NCBI GenBank assembly: GCA_963781805.1 | Contig: CAWAHF010000004.1 | Span: 2,790,001 to 2,854,000 of the forward strand | Origin: JAFGPL01 sp963781805 | GTDB taxonomy: Bacteria > Bacteroidota > Bacteroidia > Bacteroidales > UBA10428 | Reading direction: 5' to 3' | DNA: 64,000 bases | Shown here: positions 26,711-35,808 of the stretch, piece after piece | Layout of the letters: every line of letters begins with the position of its first letter | How positions within the stretch are numbered: the first letter of the stretch is position 1 | Translations under genes and position numbers: made by a program | The notes under the pieces: model-generated | The model's input: the letters and a program-made list of their open reading frames with translations, nothing else | Told to the model about the DNA's origin: nothing | Database searches by the model: none

Positions 26711-27652
26711 TTACAGTGAAAATCTGGCAAATATTTCATTTGATGACTTCTGATCTTCCTTAAGCTGATGGATAAGTCCGTCAGCATTTTCAAATTTTTT
26801 CTCACTCCTTATTCTTTCGATAAAAGTGATTTTCACCTCATTTCCGTATATATTTTTATCAAAATCAAAAATATGAACTTCAATGGTAAATTGATGTATC
26901 TGTTCTTTAAGAGTTGGCCGGTAGCCGATATTCAGCATCCCCCGGTATGTATGGTCTTCTGATTCGACCAAAACGGCATACACACCCAACGCTGGAATTA
27001 ATTTATTTTCATCAGTTACATGAATATTAGCAGTAGGAAATCCGAGAATTCTACCCAGTTTTTTACCTTCAATAACCTTCCCCGACAAGCTATACATATA
27101 CCCAAGAAGCCGGTTTCCCAACGCTATATTTCCCTCTGATATTAATTGCCGGATGGCGGATGAACTAACCTGAGTGTCACTGATTATCACAGGATCAAGT
27201 CTTTCAACACTAAAATTAAATTGAACTGCATTTTCAACTAATTGTTCAAAACCTCCCTTTCGATCTTTGCCAAAATGATGGTTATAGCCAACCACAATGT
27301 GAGAAGCATTAATTCCTTTAACCAGGTAATTTTTAATAAATTCACTGAATGTAATGTTCGCAAACTTTTGGGTAAAAGGCAGGATGATCAGATGATCCAT
27401 CCCGGCACGTTTTATAAGTTCTGTCTTTTCCTCCAGGGTTGACAGCAGTTTTACTTTCGTATCTTTATCTCCAAGAACCTGTCGTGGATGCGGCCAAAGC
27501 GTAACAACTACTGTTTCACCACCTGATTGATTCGAAATTTCTTTCAATCGTTTCAGAATCTGTACATGCCCAAGGTGAATCCCATCGAAAATACCAATCG
27601 TAACAACAGGATGAACAGCTTTAAATCCTTCTATTTTATTATAAACCTGCAA
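26711..27652 (-). CDS. ribF: Bifunctional riboflavin kinase/FAD synthetase
   Basis: Makes FMN from riboflavin and FAD from FMN. The N-terminal nucleotidyltransferase domain has 'TIGIFDGIHLGHVQILKRL', 'WPHPRQVLG' and 'VVGYNHHFGKDRKGG'; 'SSSAIRQLI' follows. The C-terminal flavokinase domain has 'VIEGKKLGRILGFPTANI' and 'YRGMLNIGYRPT'. There is no ATG before the first motif. I place the start at TTG 27652, giving 'MQVYNKIEGF', the usual N-terminus. The alternative TTG at 27679 (322 residues) overlaps a perfect -7 promoter box and would lie upstream of the transcript start. Confidence 0.93.
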   Translation of the reverse strand: MQVYNKIEGFKAVHPVVTIGIFDGIHLGHVQILKRLKEISNQSGGETVVVTLWPHPRQVLGDKDTKVKLLSTLEEKTELIKRAGMDHLIILPFTQKFANITFSEFIKNYLVKGINASHIVVGYNHHFGKDRKGGFEQLVENAVQFNFSVERLDPVIISDTQVSSSAIRQLISEGNIALGNRLLGYMYSLSGKVIEGKKLGRILGFPTANIHVTDENKLIPALGVYAVLVESEDHTYRGMLNIGYRPTLKEQIHQFTIEVHIFDFDKNIYGNEVKITFIERIRSEKKFENADGLIHQLKEDQKSSNEIFARFSL

Positions 27653-27676
27653 TGAAAGTCTGTTTTTTTGAAACCG

Positions 27677-27684
27677 CAAAGTTA
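27677..27684 (-). promoter_or_regulatory. Candidate -7 box for ribF
   Basis: On the minus strand this reads TAACTTTG, a perfect TAnnTTTG. It lies 25 bp before the TTG at 27652. No good -33 element is visible. Confidence 0.35.
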
Positions 27685-27965
27685 GGATAATTTATGAAAT
27701 CAGTTTTATTCACTTTTATAAAGAGATCATGATACAGGTTAATTTTCAGGCCAAAAAATGATATCACAGAAAACAATTCCTCATCTGTTTTGTTTTTTAT
27801 TTTTCCTTTATCCAAAGGAAATAAGCAAATTAGATTTAATACTCACCCATTGAAAGTAAGTTATAAAAATTTAACTACCTTTTTTGACTAATAAATTTTA
27901 TGCTTTGACGAACGATTTTCGAATAATTTCAATAAATTTAATCCTTTACTGAATAAGTCCCTCAT

Positions 27966-29993
27966 ATGAGTGCACAAACACCAAAAATTATCCAGAGTGA
28001 CCCATGGCTAACCCCGTATGCTGAAATAATACGTAAAAGAAGTGAGAGTGCCCTGAATAAAGAGAAGAAACTTATTTCCGGCTCCGGTTCCCTTTCGGAT
28101 TTTGCTACAGGTTATCTCTATTTTGGACTACACCGAAACGCTGATGGCTGGGTATTCAGGGAATGGGCGCCTAATGCAATAAAAATATATCTCATTGGCG
28201 ATTTCAACGACTGGAAAGAGAACGAGGAGTACCGCCTGGTTCAAAAATCATTCGGGCAATGGGAAATAATCCTTCCGGCTGATGCTCTAAAGCATAAACA
28301 AATATATAAACTCCTGATCTATTGGGATGGAGGAAAAGGTTACAGAATACCTTCATATGTAAACCGGGTTATACAACATGAAGAAACTAAAATTTTTGAT
28401 GCTCAGATTTGGCAACCTGATACAAATTATAGCTGGAAAAATAAAAGCCCGGTAATTCCTGATTTTCATCCGTTCATTTACGAGGCTCACGTAGGAATGG
28501 CTACAGAAGACGAAAATCTTGGTACATTCAATGAATTTACCGACAATATCCTTCCAAGAATTGTCAAAGCAGGGTATAATACGGTTCAGCTCATGGCTAT
28601 ACAGGAGCATCCCTATTATGGTTCCTTCGGTTATCATGTTTCAAATTTCTTTGCAGTTTCATCGAGATTCGGCTCTCCCGAAGATCTTAAAAATCTTGTG
28701 GACAAAGCGCATGGAATGGGACTTAAAGTTATTATGGATTTAATCCATTCGCATTCGGTTAAAAATGAACTTGAAGGATTGGGACTGTTCGACGGACAAC
28801 CCAATCTTTATTTTCATTCAGGTTCGCGCAGAGAGCATATCGCATGGGATTCACTCTGTTTTGATTACGGCAAAAATGAAGTGTTACATTTTTTATTGTC
28901 AAATTGTAAATACTGGCTGGATGAATATCATTTTGACGGATTCCGGTTTGATGGCGTGACCAGCATGCTATATTATGATCATGGCTTGTCCAGAAGTTTT
29001 ACAAATTACGATATGTATTTCGATGGGAATCAGGATGAAGATGCGCTTAACTATTTCGTATTGGCCAATAAGCTGATTCATGAAATCAGTCCCGAAAATA
29101 TAACCATTGCTGAAGAGATGAGTGGAATGCCAGGATTGGCAGAATCTATTGAAAATGGCGGACTTGGTTTTGATTTCCGACTTGCTATGGGAATACCCGA
29201 CTACTGGATTAAAATTATCAAAGAAGTCCCGGATGAGGCCTGGAATGTAAGTGCTTTGTATCATGAGCTTACCAGCAAACGAGCAGATGAAAAAACTATC
29301 GCCTATGCAGAATCACATGATCAGGCACTCGTCGGTGACAAAACCATAATTTTCAGACTGATAGATAAAGAGATGTACTGGTCGATGAATAAAACTTCAC
29401 AAAACCTTATCATTGATCGGGGCATTGCGCTTCATAAGATGATTCGTTTGGCTACCATTGCCGCTTCAGGTGGAGGCTACCTTAATTTTATGGGCAATGA
29501 ATTTGGTCATCCCGAATGGATTGATTTTCCGAGGGAAGGCAATAACTGGTCATATAAATATGCCCGCAGACAATGGAGTCTGGTTGATAATATGGAATTA
29601 AGATATCATTTTCTGGCTGATTTCGATAAGGCGATGATTCATCTGATCGCTGAAAATGGGATTTTAAACCAACCCTATTGCAATCTGTTGCTGGACAACC
29701 AGGGAGATCAGGTGCTTGTTTTTGAACGCAACAATTTTGTTTTCGTATTTAATTTTAATCCCACCCAATCATTTACCGATTATGGAATAAATACAGGACC
29801 GGGTAAATTCCGGACGGTTTTAAACACCGATTCTTTAGCTTATGGAGGCTTTGGACTGATAGATGAATCAATTATCCATTATGCTATCAAGGCAGGAAAA
29901 TTATCCTCTCCACATTACCTGAAATTATACCTGCCCAGCAGAACTGCTATGGTTTTACACAGACTTCCTTCACCTTCAGTATATGATATTTGA
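27966..29993 (+). CDS. glgB: 1,4-alpha-glucan branching enzyme, GH13_8 (eukaryotic-like)
   Basis: 675 residues. It introduces alpha-1,6 branches into glycogen. A CBM48 domain lies near residues 45-160 ('VFREWAPNAIKIYLIGDFNDW'), followed by the GH13 barrel with 'YEAHVGMATEDENLGTF', 'NTVQLMAIQEHPYYGSFGYHVSNFFAVSSRFG', 'MDLIHSHSV', 'GFRFDGVTSM' (nucleophile Asp329), 'TIAEEMSGMPG' (acid/base Glu383) and 'ESHDQ' (Asp452). The order of motifs and length match subfamily GH13_8, which holds eukaryotic and some bacterial enzymes, rather than the longer GH13_9 GlgB of most bacteria. It ends only 29 bp from the convergent synthase-phosphorylase gene. Confidence 0.95.
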   Translation: MSAQTPKIIQSDPWLTPYAEIIRKRSESALNKEKKLISGSGSLSDFATGYLYFGLHRNADGWVFREWAPNAIKIYLIGDFNDWKENEEYRLVQKSFGQWEIILPADALKHKQIYKLLIYWDGGKGYRIPSYVNRVIQHEETKIFDAQIWQPDTNYSWKNKSPVIPDFHPFIYEAHVGMATEDENLGTFNEFTDNILPRIVKAGYNTVQLMAIQEHPYYGSFGYHVSNFFAVSSRFGSPEDLKNLVDKAHGMGLKVIMDLIHSHSVKNELEGLGLFDGQPNLYFHSGSRREHIAWDSLCFDYGKNEVLHFLLSNCKYWLDEYHFDGFRFDGVTSMLYYDHGLSRSFTNYDMYFDGNQDEDALNYFVLANKLIHEISPENITIAEEMSGMPGLAESIENGGLGFDFRLAMGIPDYWIKIIKEVPDEAWNVSALYHELTSKRADEKTIAYAESHDQALVGDKTIIFRLIDKEMYWSMNKTSQNLIIDRGIALHKMIRLATIAASGGGYLNFMGNEFGHPEWIDFPREGNNWSYKYARRQWSLVDNMELRYHFLADFDKAMIHLIAENGILNQPYCNLLLDNQGDQVLVFERNNFVFVFNFNPTQSFTDYGINTGPGKFRTVLNTDSLAYGGFGLIDESIIHYAIKAGKLSSPHYLKLYLPSRTAMVLHRLPSPSVYDI

Positions 29994-30022
29994 AAAGTAA
30001 ATTCTTTAATCCATAATTTATT

Positions 30023-33000
30023 TTAAATCCACCTTAATATTGGAATATCCTGCCGGTGCGCAAGAAACTGATTCTTAGGGAAAATTCTCACTCCATACGT
30101 AAAAGTCCCGGGTTGATTGATAGCAACTTTGAGCTTATAATATGCCCTGTCTACTTCGTATTTTTCAAGATCAAATTCATATGTGGCGACAAGCCTATCG
30201 GAATCTTCGGTAAGCACCAGCTCCACACCCAGATGCTGCGGGGAAACTTCATTTAAATCCAATACCACTTCCCCCTCGTACGTCTGTCCCATCTGATATT
30301 CATCCAAACCCTGGTTAAATATTTTTTTCTCGATGACTTCAATATTATTCCAGGAACGTATAATGCGTCGTTTCCAGGATGAGATATCTTTTATTTTTTC
30401 AAATTCATCGTCGAACAACTCATTAATCCTGCTGTACATTCTGTTGTAAAATCGTTGAAAATAATCCTGCATCATCCGACGGGTGGTAAATTTGGGGACA
30501 ATTTTAGCAATAGAGTTTTTAATTATTTTTACCCACTCTACCGGAATTCCTGCTTTGTTTCGTTCGTAAAATGTTGGAATAATCTCCTGTTCGAAAATGG
30601 TATATATAATTTCGGAATCCAGATCGTCCTGAAAATTCTGTTCGTCATAAGTTCTTTCATTCGTAAGAGCCCATCCTGCATCGGGTTGATAACCCTCCAC
30701 CCACCATCCGTCAAGAACACTGAAGTGAATTGTCCCGTTCATAATTGCTTTTTCACCGCTTGTACCAGACGCTTCCAGTGGCCTGGTAGGAGTATTCAGC
30801 CAAATATCGGCTCCCTGCACCAGCAGTTTGGCAAGTCCAATATCGTAGTTTTGCAAAAATAAAATTTTGCCTAAAAATTCAGGACGTTTGGATATATCCA
30901 CAATCATTTTGATCAAATCCTGACCTGCTTTATCATGCGGGTGCGCTTTACCGGCGAAAATAAACTGAACCGGTCTGTCCGGAATATTTACCAGTTTTGC
31001 CAGTCTTTCAAGATTTCTGAAAAGAAGATGTGCTCTTTTATAGGTTGCAAACCTTCTGGCAAAAACAATCGTAAGCGCATTATCGGAAAGACGGTTGTTG
31101 ATTGCCACAATTTGTTTCGGATCTTCATGCCGCTTTATCCAGTTCTCCTTGAATCTGTCTTTTACGCCGTAAATAAGCTTGCTTCTGAGTTCCTGTTTGG
31201 TCTCCCATATTTCATCGTCGGAAACTTCATAAATTTTTTGCCAATGCTCTTCGTTAGTCAAATCATTCAAAAAATCCTGTCCAAAATATTTGATATAAAT
31301 ATCTTTCCACTTTTTGGCTGTCCATGAGGCATAATGAACCCCATTGGTAACATAACCGATATGCAGTTCTTCGGGCAGATAGCCCGGCCAAAGCTTTGCG
31401 AAAATTTCACGGGTAACCGAACAATGAAGGAGACTTACCCCATTAACTTCCTGAGCAAAATGAGTGGCGAGATAACTCATATTGAATTTTTCATCCCAGT
31501 TGTTCGGATTAGATCTTCCAAGAGCCATCAATTCATCCCATGAAATTTTTAATCTTCCGGAATAATGTCCAATATATTTTCGCAACAAATCCTCTTCAAA
31601 TTCATCATGACCCGCAGGAACAGGTGTATGGGTTGTAAAAAGTGTTGTTGCTCTAACAATTTCGCGGGCTTCAGCAAAAGTCAACTTTTCATACTGTAAA
31701 ATTTTTCTTATTCTTTCAAAACTTATGAAGGCGCTATGCCCTTCGTTGCTGTGAAATAAATCGGGATTGATGCCTAATGTTTCAAGCGCTCTGATACCAC
31801 CTATTCCGAGCAACAATTCCTGTTTCAACCGATTTTCATTGTTGCCCCCATACAGATGATGCGAAATTGTCCTGTCTTCGGGAATATTAGTTTCAAAATC
31901 GGTATCCAACAGTAACACCTTTATTCTTCCTACATCAACCTGCCAGACTCTTGCATGCAAAGCTCGCCCGGGAAACATTACATCAACAGTCAGAATTCTG
32001 TGATTCTGATCGCGTACTGGTTTTACCGGAAGCTTGGAAAAATGCTGATATTCATAAACAGCCTGTTGTTCTCCTTTGGTTGTTAAAACCTGACTAAAAT
32101 ACCCGTATCGGTAAAGGAGACCAACTCCGACAATATCAACTTTCATATCGCTGGCCTCTTTAAGATAATCACCGGCAAGTATGCCAAGTCCTCCGGAATA
32201 GATTTTCAGGGAATCATGAAATCCGTATTCCATACTGAAATAGGCAATCTTCGGTCCTTTTTCATTTAATTTCTCAGCGATATAGGCTATAAATCGATCA
32301 TATACCTTTTTGATTTTATCTACATATTCTTTGTCTTTGCTCAGATTAATCAATCTTTCGTAATGAACCTGTTCGAATAAAATTGCAGGATTATGCTCAC
32401 AAGCAACCCAAATTTCAGGATCAATGGTCTCAAATAATTCTTGAGCTTCATCATCCCACGACCACCAAAGATTCTGCGAAAGTTCCTGTAAATGGACAAG
32501 TTTTTCGGGTAGTTTTGATTTTACAATTATTTTCTTCCAAATAGGACTATTGCTTTGAATTATAACTTCCTCATGAACCTGTTCAGTCTGTTTTTCTTCA
32601 ATCTCAACAAAGGTATCAGATCGTTCACCGGCTTTCAAAAGCGCTTTTGAATATGCCTTCATATACAGGCTGGTCAACGTTTTCCATAACGCGGTTCTCG
32701 AAATTGCCAATGCATTTTCCCTTGCTTCATGCATTTTCTCATTACTCAGATGAAGATATTTTTCAATTACCTGAACAGTATTTTTAATTACATCTTCGTC
32801 GTTGTCGTCTGTGCGATCAATAATGGTAATTCCTTCGCAATGAGATGTACACTCTTTTTTAGCCCAAATACCAAATCCTGCCAATGAGGTTGTTACTGTT
32901 GGTACAGAAAACGCAAGACTTTCAAGTGGTGTGTATCCCCAAGGTTCGTAATAAGACGTGAACAATGTAAGATCCATCCCGATAAGAACGTCATAATATA

Positions 33001-34258
33001 CCATATTGAAAATGCCATCTTTTCCGTTCAGGTAAGAAGGTACAAATATAATTTTGACATGATCTGACTGGTCATTTTTCAGACCAACCATCTTGATACG
33101 ATTAAGTGTCGGATCCCAATCAGGATCGTGAAGGTTGTGGGTAAGAAATCTTGATCCTGAAAGCAATTCACCATCGTTATTCATTTTTGCCAACAAATCT
33201 TTTCTCGCTCCATAATGATTTGCCGGTATCAACAGAAATGCAATAATCTCTTTATCGGCTTTTTTTAATTTGTTCAGTTCACCCAATGAATCTATGAACA
33301 GATCGATTCCTTTATTTTTGAATTCATATCTGCCGCTTGTAGCAATTAGAAAGGCGTTATTGCTGATTGTTTCACCCAACAAACTGCCGGCTACTTCCAA
33401 CAGCTTTTTTCGTGCAAGTTCTCTTTTCTGTAAAAATTCATCTCCCTTAGGAACAAAGGTATCTTCAAATCCGTTTGGAGTGACAATATCGACATTTCTT
33501 TTCAGAAAATGACTACATTCACGGGCGGTGATTTCACTCACCGTTGTGAAAGTATCAGAGTTTTGAGCCGAAAGTTTCTCCAGCGATTGTTTTGAAACAA
33601 GATTAAATTCTTTAGCAACTTCATCTTCGTTATATGTTTCGAGGTTTTTATATAACTGCCGGTTATTTCCAGCCAGACATCTGCCAATCACTGTAGCATG
33701 AGTTGTAAATACATTTGCAACCTGCGGCAATTTATTTTTCAAATACAATACACCAGCTCCTGTCATCCATTCATGAAACTGCGCAACAACTTTGTCGGAG
33801 GAGGAAAGATTAAACCGGATAAAACTTTCGATAACTTTGCCTGCAGTATATCCAAACAAAGCCGGTTCCATATAATCCCATTGTCCCGACAGCGAATCGA
33901 GTTTGTAACTTTCCCACAATTCTGCGAAAATCTTATCCTTCTGATTTATCATTTGAGAAAAATCTATGAGAATGGCAATGGGATGACTATTAATATTCCA
34001 TCTACCGATTCTAATTCTCAATCCCTCAGATTCTACAGCACTTTTCCAGGCTGAAAAGAGTTGCTTATCTTCGTCAAATTCCGGATTTTTAGTTTCATCA
34101 TGAATAATATCGGGTCCTATGAGAATATAGTTATTTTCAAATTCTTTAATAATTGTATTTGCTTTGGTGGCAATTACCGTATGTATTCCTCCTACTTTAT
34201 TGCAAACTTCCCAACTTACTTCAAAAATATAATTTGGTTTAATGATATTTGTACTCAT
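30023..34258 (-). CDS. Fused GT3 glycogen synthase - GT35 alpha-glucan phosphorylase
   Basis: 1,411 residues. Residues ~1-545 are a GT3 (eukaryote-type) glycogen synthase: 'EVCNKVGGIHTVIATKA', 'FHEWMTGAGVLYLKNKL', 'FTTHATVIGRCLAGN', 'TVSEITARECSHFLKRNVDIVTPNG', 'SYYEPWGYTPLESLAF' (around residue 439). A Glu-rich linker (~548-565) leads to a GT35 alpha-glucan phosphorylase of the archaeal/MalP-like short type (~575-1300): 'LSQNLWWSWDDEAQELFE', 'YFSMEYGFHDSLKIYSGGLGILAGDYLKEASD', 'HSNEGHSAF', 'ARRFATYKRAHLL' and the PLP motif 'ASGTSGEKAIMNG' with Lys1170. A beta-rich C-terminal extension ends it. One chain thus has the residues for both building and phosphorolysing alpha-1,4-glucan. It is last in the glycogen operon, 62 bp after the GH57 gene. 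The donor is probably UDP-glucose, as in other GT3 enzymes, but this is inferred. Confidence 0.93.
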   Translation of the reverse strand: MSTNIIKPNYIFEVSWEVCNKVGGIHTVIATKANTIIKEFENNYILIGPDIIHDETKNPEFDEDKQLFSAWKSAVESEGLRIRIGRWNINSHPIAILIDFSQMINQKDKIFAELWESYKLDSLSGQWDYMEPALFGYTAGKVIESFIRFNLSSSDKVVAQFHEWMTGAGVLYLKNKLPQVANVFTTHATVIGRCLAGNNRQLYKNLETYNEDEVAKEFNLVSKQSLEKLSAQNSDTFTTVSEITARECSHFLKRNVDIVTPNGFEDTFVPKGDEFLQKRELARKKLLEVAGSLLGETISNNAFLIATSGRYEFKNKGIDLFIDSLGELNKLKKADKEIIAFLLIPANHYGARKDLLAKMNNDGELLSGSRFLTHNLHDPDWDPTLNRIKMVGLKNDQSDHVKIIFVPSYLNGKDGIFNMVYYDVLIGMDLTLFTSYYEPWGYTPLESLAFSVPTVTTSLAGFGIWAKKECTSHCEGITIIDRTDDNDEDVIKNTVQVIEKYLHLSNEKMHEARENALAISRTALWKTLTSLYMKAYSKALLKAGERSDTFVEIEEKQTEQVHEEVIIQSNSPIWKKIIVKSKLPEKLVHLQELSQNLWWSWDDEAQELFETIDPEIWVACEHNPAILFEQVHYERLINLSKDKEYVDKIKKVYDRFIAYIAEKLNEKGPKIAYFSMEYGFHDSLKIYSGGLGILAGDYLKEASDMKVDIVGVGLLYRYGYFSQVLTTKGEQQAVYEYQHFSKLPVKPVRDQNHRILTVDVMFPGRALHARVWQVDVGRIKVLLLDTDFETNIPEDRTISHHLYGGNNENRLKQELLLGIGGIRALETLGINPDLFHSNEGHSAFISFERIRKILQYEKLTFAEAREIVRATTLFTTHTPVPAGHDEFEEDLLRKYIGHYSGRLKISWDELMALGRSNPNNWDEKFNMSYLATHFAQEVNGVSLLHCSVTREIFAKLWPGYLPEELHIGYVTNGVHYASWTAKKWKDIYIKYFGQDFLNDLTNEEHWQKIYEVSDDEIWETKQELRSKLIYGVKDRFKENWIKRHEDPKQIVAINNRLSDNALTIVFARRFATYKRAHLLFRNLERLAKLVNIPDRPVQFIFAGKAHPHDKAGQDLIKMIVDISKRPEFLGKILFLQNYDIGLAKLLVQGADIWLNTPTRPLEASGTSGEKAIMNGTIHFSVLDGWWVEGYQPDAGWALTNERTYDEQNFQDDLDSEIIYTIFEQEIIPTFYERNKAGIPVEWVKIIKNSIAKIVPKFTTRRMMQDYFQRFYNRMYSRINELFDDEFEKIKDISSWKRRIIRSWNNIEVIEKKIFNQGLDEYQMGQTYEGEVVLDLNEVSPQHLGVELVLTEDSDRLVATYEFDLEKYEVDRAYYKLKVAINQPGTFTYGVRIFPKNQFLAHRQDIPILRWI

Positions 34259-34320
34259 ACTTCAATTCATTATTTTTATTAGCTTTCTTCACCTTTACAC
34301 TTATTCTTTGCCCTATCGCC

Positions 34321-35787
34321 TCATTTTTTCTTTGATGTCACGGCTGACTTCTTTTTGGTTTGCGTTTTTGTAACTTTTGTCTTGATTGGCTTTACATCAG
34401 ATTTTTGTGAAATGGGTTTAATTTTATTCGCTTTTATTGCAGTTTTTGGCTTGGCTGCAACTTTACTTTTTATGGATGATTTTTCTTTTCTGGTATTCGA
34501 TTTAAGTTTTAAAATTTCTGCTTCATATTTTTCAATCAACTTATTTTTTTCTTCAATCATCGAACTCAGGTTTGCCATATGTACATCTTTATCAGATTCA
34601 GGCACAGAAGCGTTGAGTCTGATGGAAAAATCGCTGAGAATATTCATATAGTTTATGTAGGCATCATACGGAGATTCGTAAGGATTGAAATATGCATGTA
34701 CTTCACCGTCGGAAAAGAATTTGGTAGACATGTAATAGAAGTGATCACTCGCCTGGATATATTTCCAGTCTTTTAATATTTTTGGATCGGTACATTTGTT
34801 AACCCTGTCTGTAAGTGCATATAGTTTATTAAAAGCATCTTCCTGCAGCTCGTTTCCTAGCCAGGCAGTTAAATCCCGTTCTTCATCCGCCCATGAAATC
34901 GGGTGTATAACATTAACTGCTGCTACCGGTTGCAATGTATTGGCAACTTCATTGGGAGTGCTAAATGTAAAATCAGATTTTTTAAATACCGTTTTCGGAA
35001 GTGCCTTTAAAAATTCAAATATTCCTGTATCCATCCACTGATGCTCGCCAAAAGTTTCATAATCCATGAAGAGGTTTACAACCTCCTCTTTTTTATCAAG
35101 ATTTTTAAGCCATTTTACGAATTTTTCGGCGGTCAGAGGATATTCAGACCATCCCCGGTTGGAAAACCGGAAAGCAATATCATCGCTCAATTTAAAATTT
35201 TTCAGCAAGACTTTTAATCTTGGATTAATTGCATTGTAATATATATAATTCGGGCTTTTCCAACCCAAAATATGTTTGGCTCCCTCGGTAAGCATTGCTT
35301 TGAAACCCATATCAGAGATAATGGAGCCAATATCATCCGAATAAATAAGTTCGGTGTTTCTGAAAACAGTCGGTTCCTGTTCGAAATATGTATTGATACG
35401 TTGCGAATGTTCTTTGATTTGTTTTTCAAATTCACCCCTGTCTTTTAAAGAAACCAATGAGTGGGAATATGTTTCGGCAAGAAATTCGACACATCCGGTT
35501 TTAGCCAATTTTTTAAAACTATCAAGAACATCCGGGGCATAAAGTTCAAATTGATCTAAAGCAAGACCTGTAATGGAAAACGCCACTTTAAACTGACAAC
35601 CGTATTCCTTGATTATCTGGTACAAAACATTGTTTGCCGGTAAATAACATTTGTCGGCTACTTTTCTCATGATGGATTCATTCATGTAATCATCATAATA
35701 ATAGTGTTCTGTCCCAATGTCGAAAAAACGGTACCTTCTGAATCTGAAAGGCTGGTGAACTTGAAAATATAAGCAGATGGTTCTCAT
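34321..35787 (-). CDS. GH57 alpha-amylase/glucanotransferase-type enzyme
   Basis: 488 residues. GH57 barrel at ~1-390: 'FQVHQPFRFRRYRFFDIG' near the N-terminus, 'FLAETYSHSL', 'RNTELIYSDDIGSIISDMGFKAMLTEGAKHILGW' and 'NLFMDYETFGEHQW'. The family acts on alpha-glucans as amylase, branching enzyme or 4-alpha-glucanotransferase; the context favours glycogen or maltodextrin turnover in the cytoplasm. No signal peptide. The C-terminal ~90 residues are unusual: a short coiled coil ('SSMIEEKNKLIEKYEAEILKLKSN') followed by a Lys/Ser/Thr/Ala-rich, probably disordered tail ('KSKVAAKPKTAIKANKIKP'). The tail might bind the polymer or other proteins. It lies 21 bp after the GT4 gene. Confidence 0.9.
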   Translation of the reverse strand: MRTICLYFQVHQPFRFRRYRFFDIGTEHYYYDDYMNESIMRKVADKCYLPANNVLYQIIKEYGCQFKVAFSITGLALDQFELYAPDVLDSFKKLAKTGCVEFLAETYSHSLVSLKDRGEFEKQIKEHSQRINTYFEQEPTVFRNTELIYSDDIGSIISDMGFKAMLTEGAKHILGWKSPNYIYYNAINPRLKVLLKNFKLSDDIAFRFSNRGWSEYPLTAEKFVKWLKNLDKKEEVVNLFMDYETFGEHQWMDTGIFEFLKALPKTVFKKSDFTFSTPNEVANTLQPVAAVNVIHPISWADEERDLTAWLGNELQEDAFNKLYALTDRVNKCTDPKILKDWKYIQASDHFYYMSTKFFSDGEVHAYFNPYESPYDAYINYMNILSDFSIRLNASVPESDKDVHMANLSSMIEEKNKLIEKYEAEILKLKSNTRKEKSSIKSKVAAKPKTAIKANKIKPISQKSDVKPIKTKVTKTQTKKKSAVTSKKK

Positions 35788-35808
35788 TGCATCGAAAATT
35801 GATGTGGT

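Noticed and set aside
30023..34258. Misassembly joining two separate genes into the GT3-GT35 fusion
   Set aside because: One uninterrupted frame with a linker and no internal stop or start context; fusions of this layout are known in the phylum.
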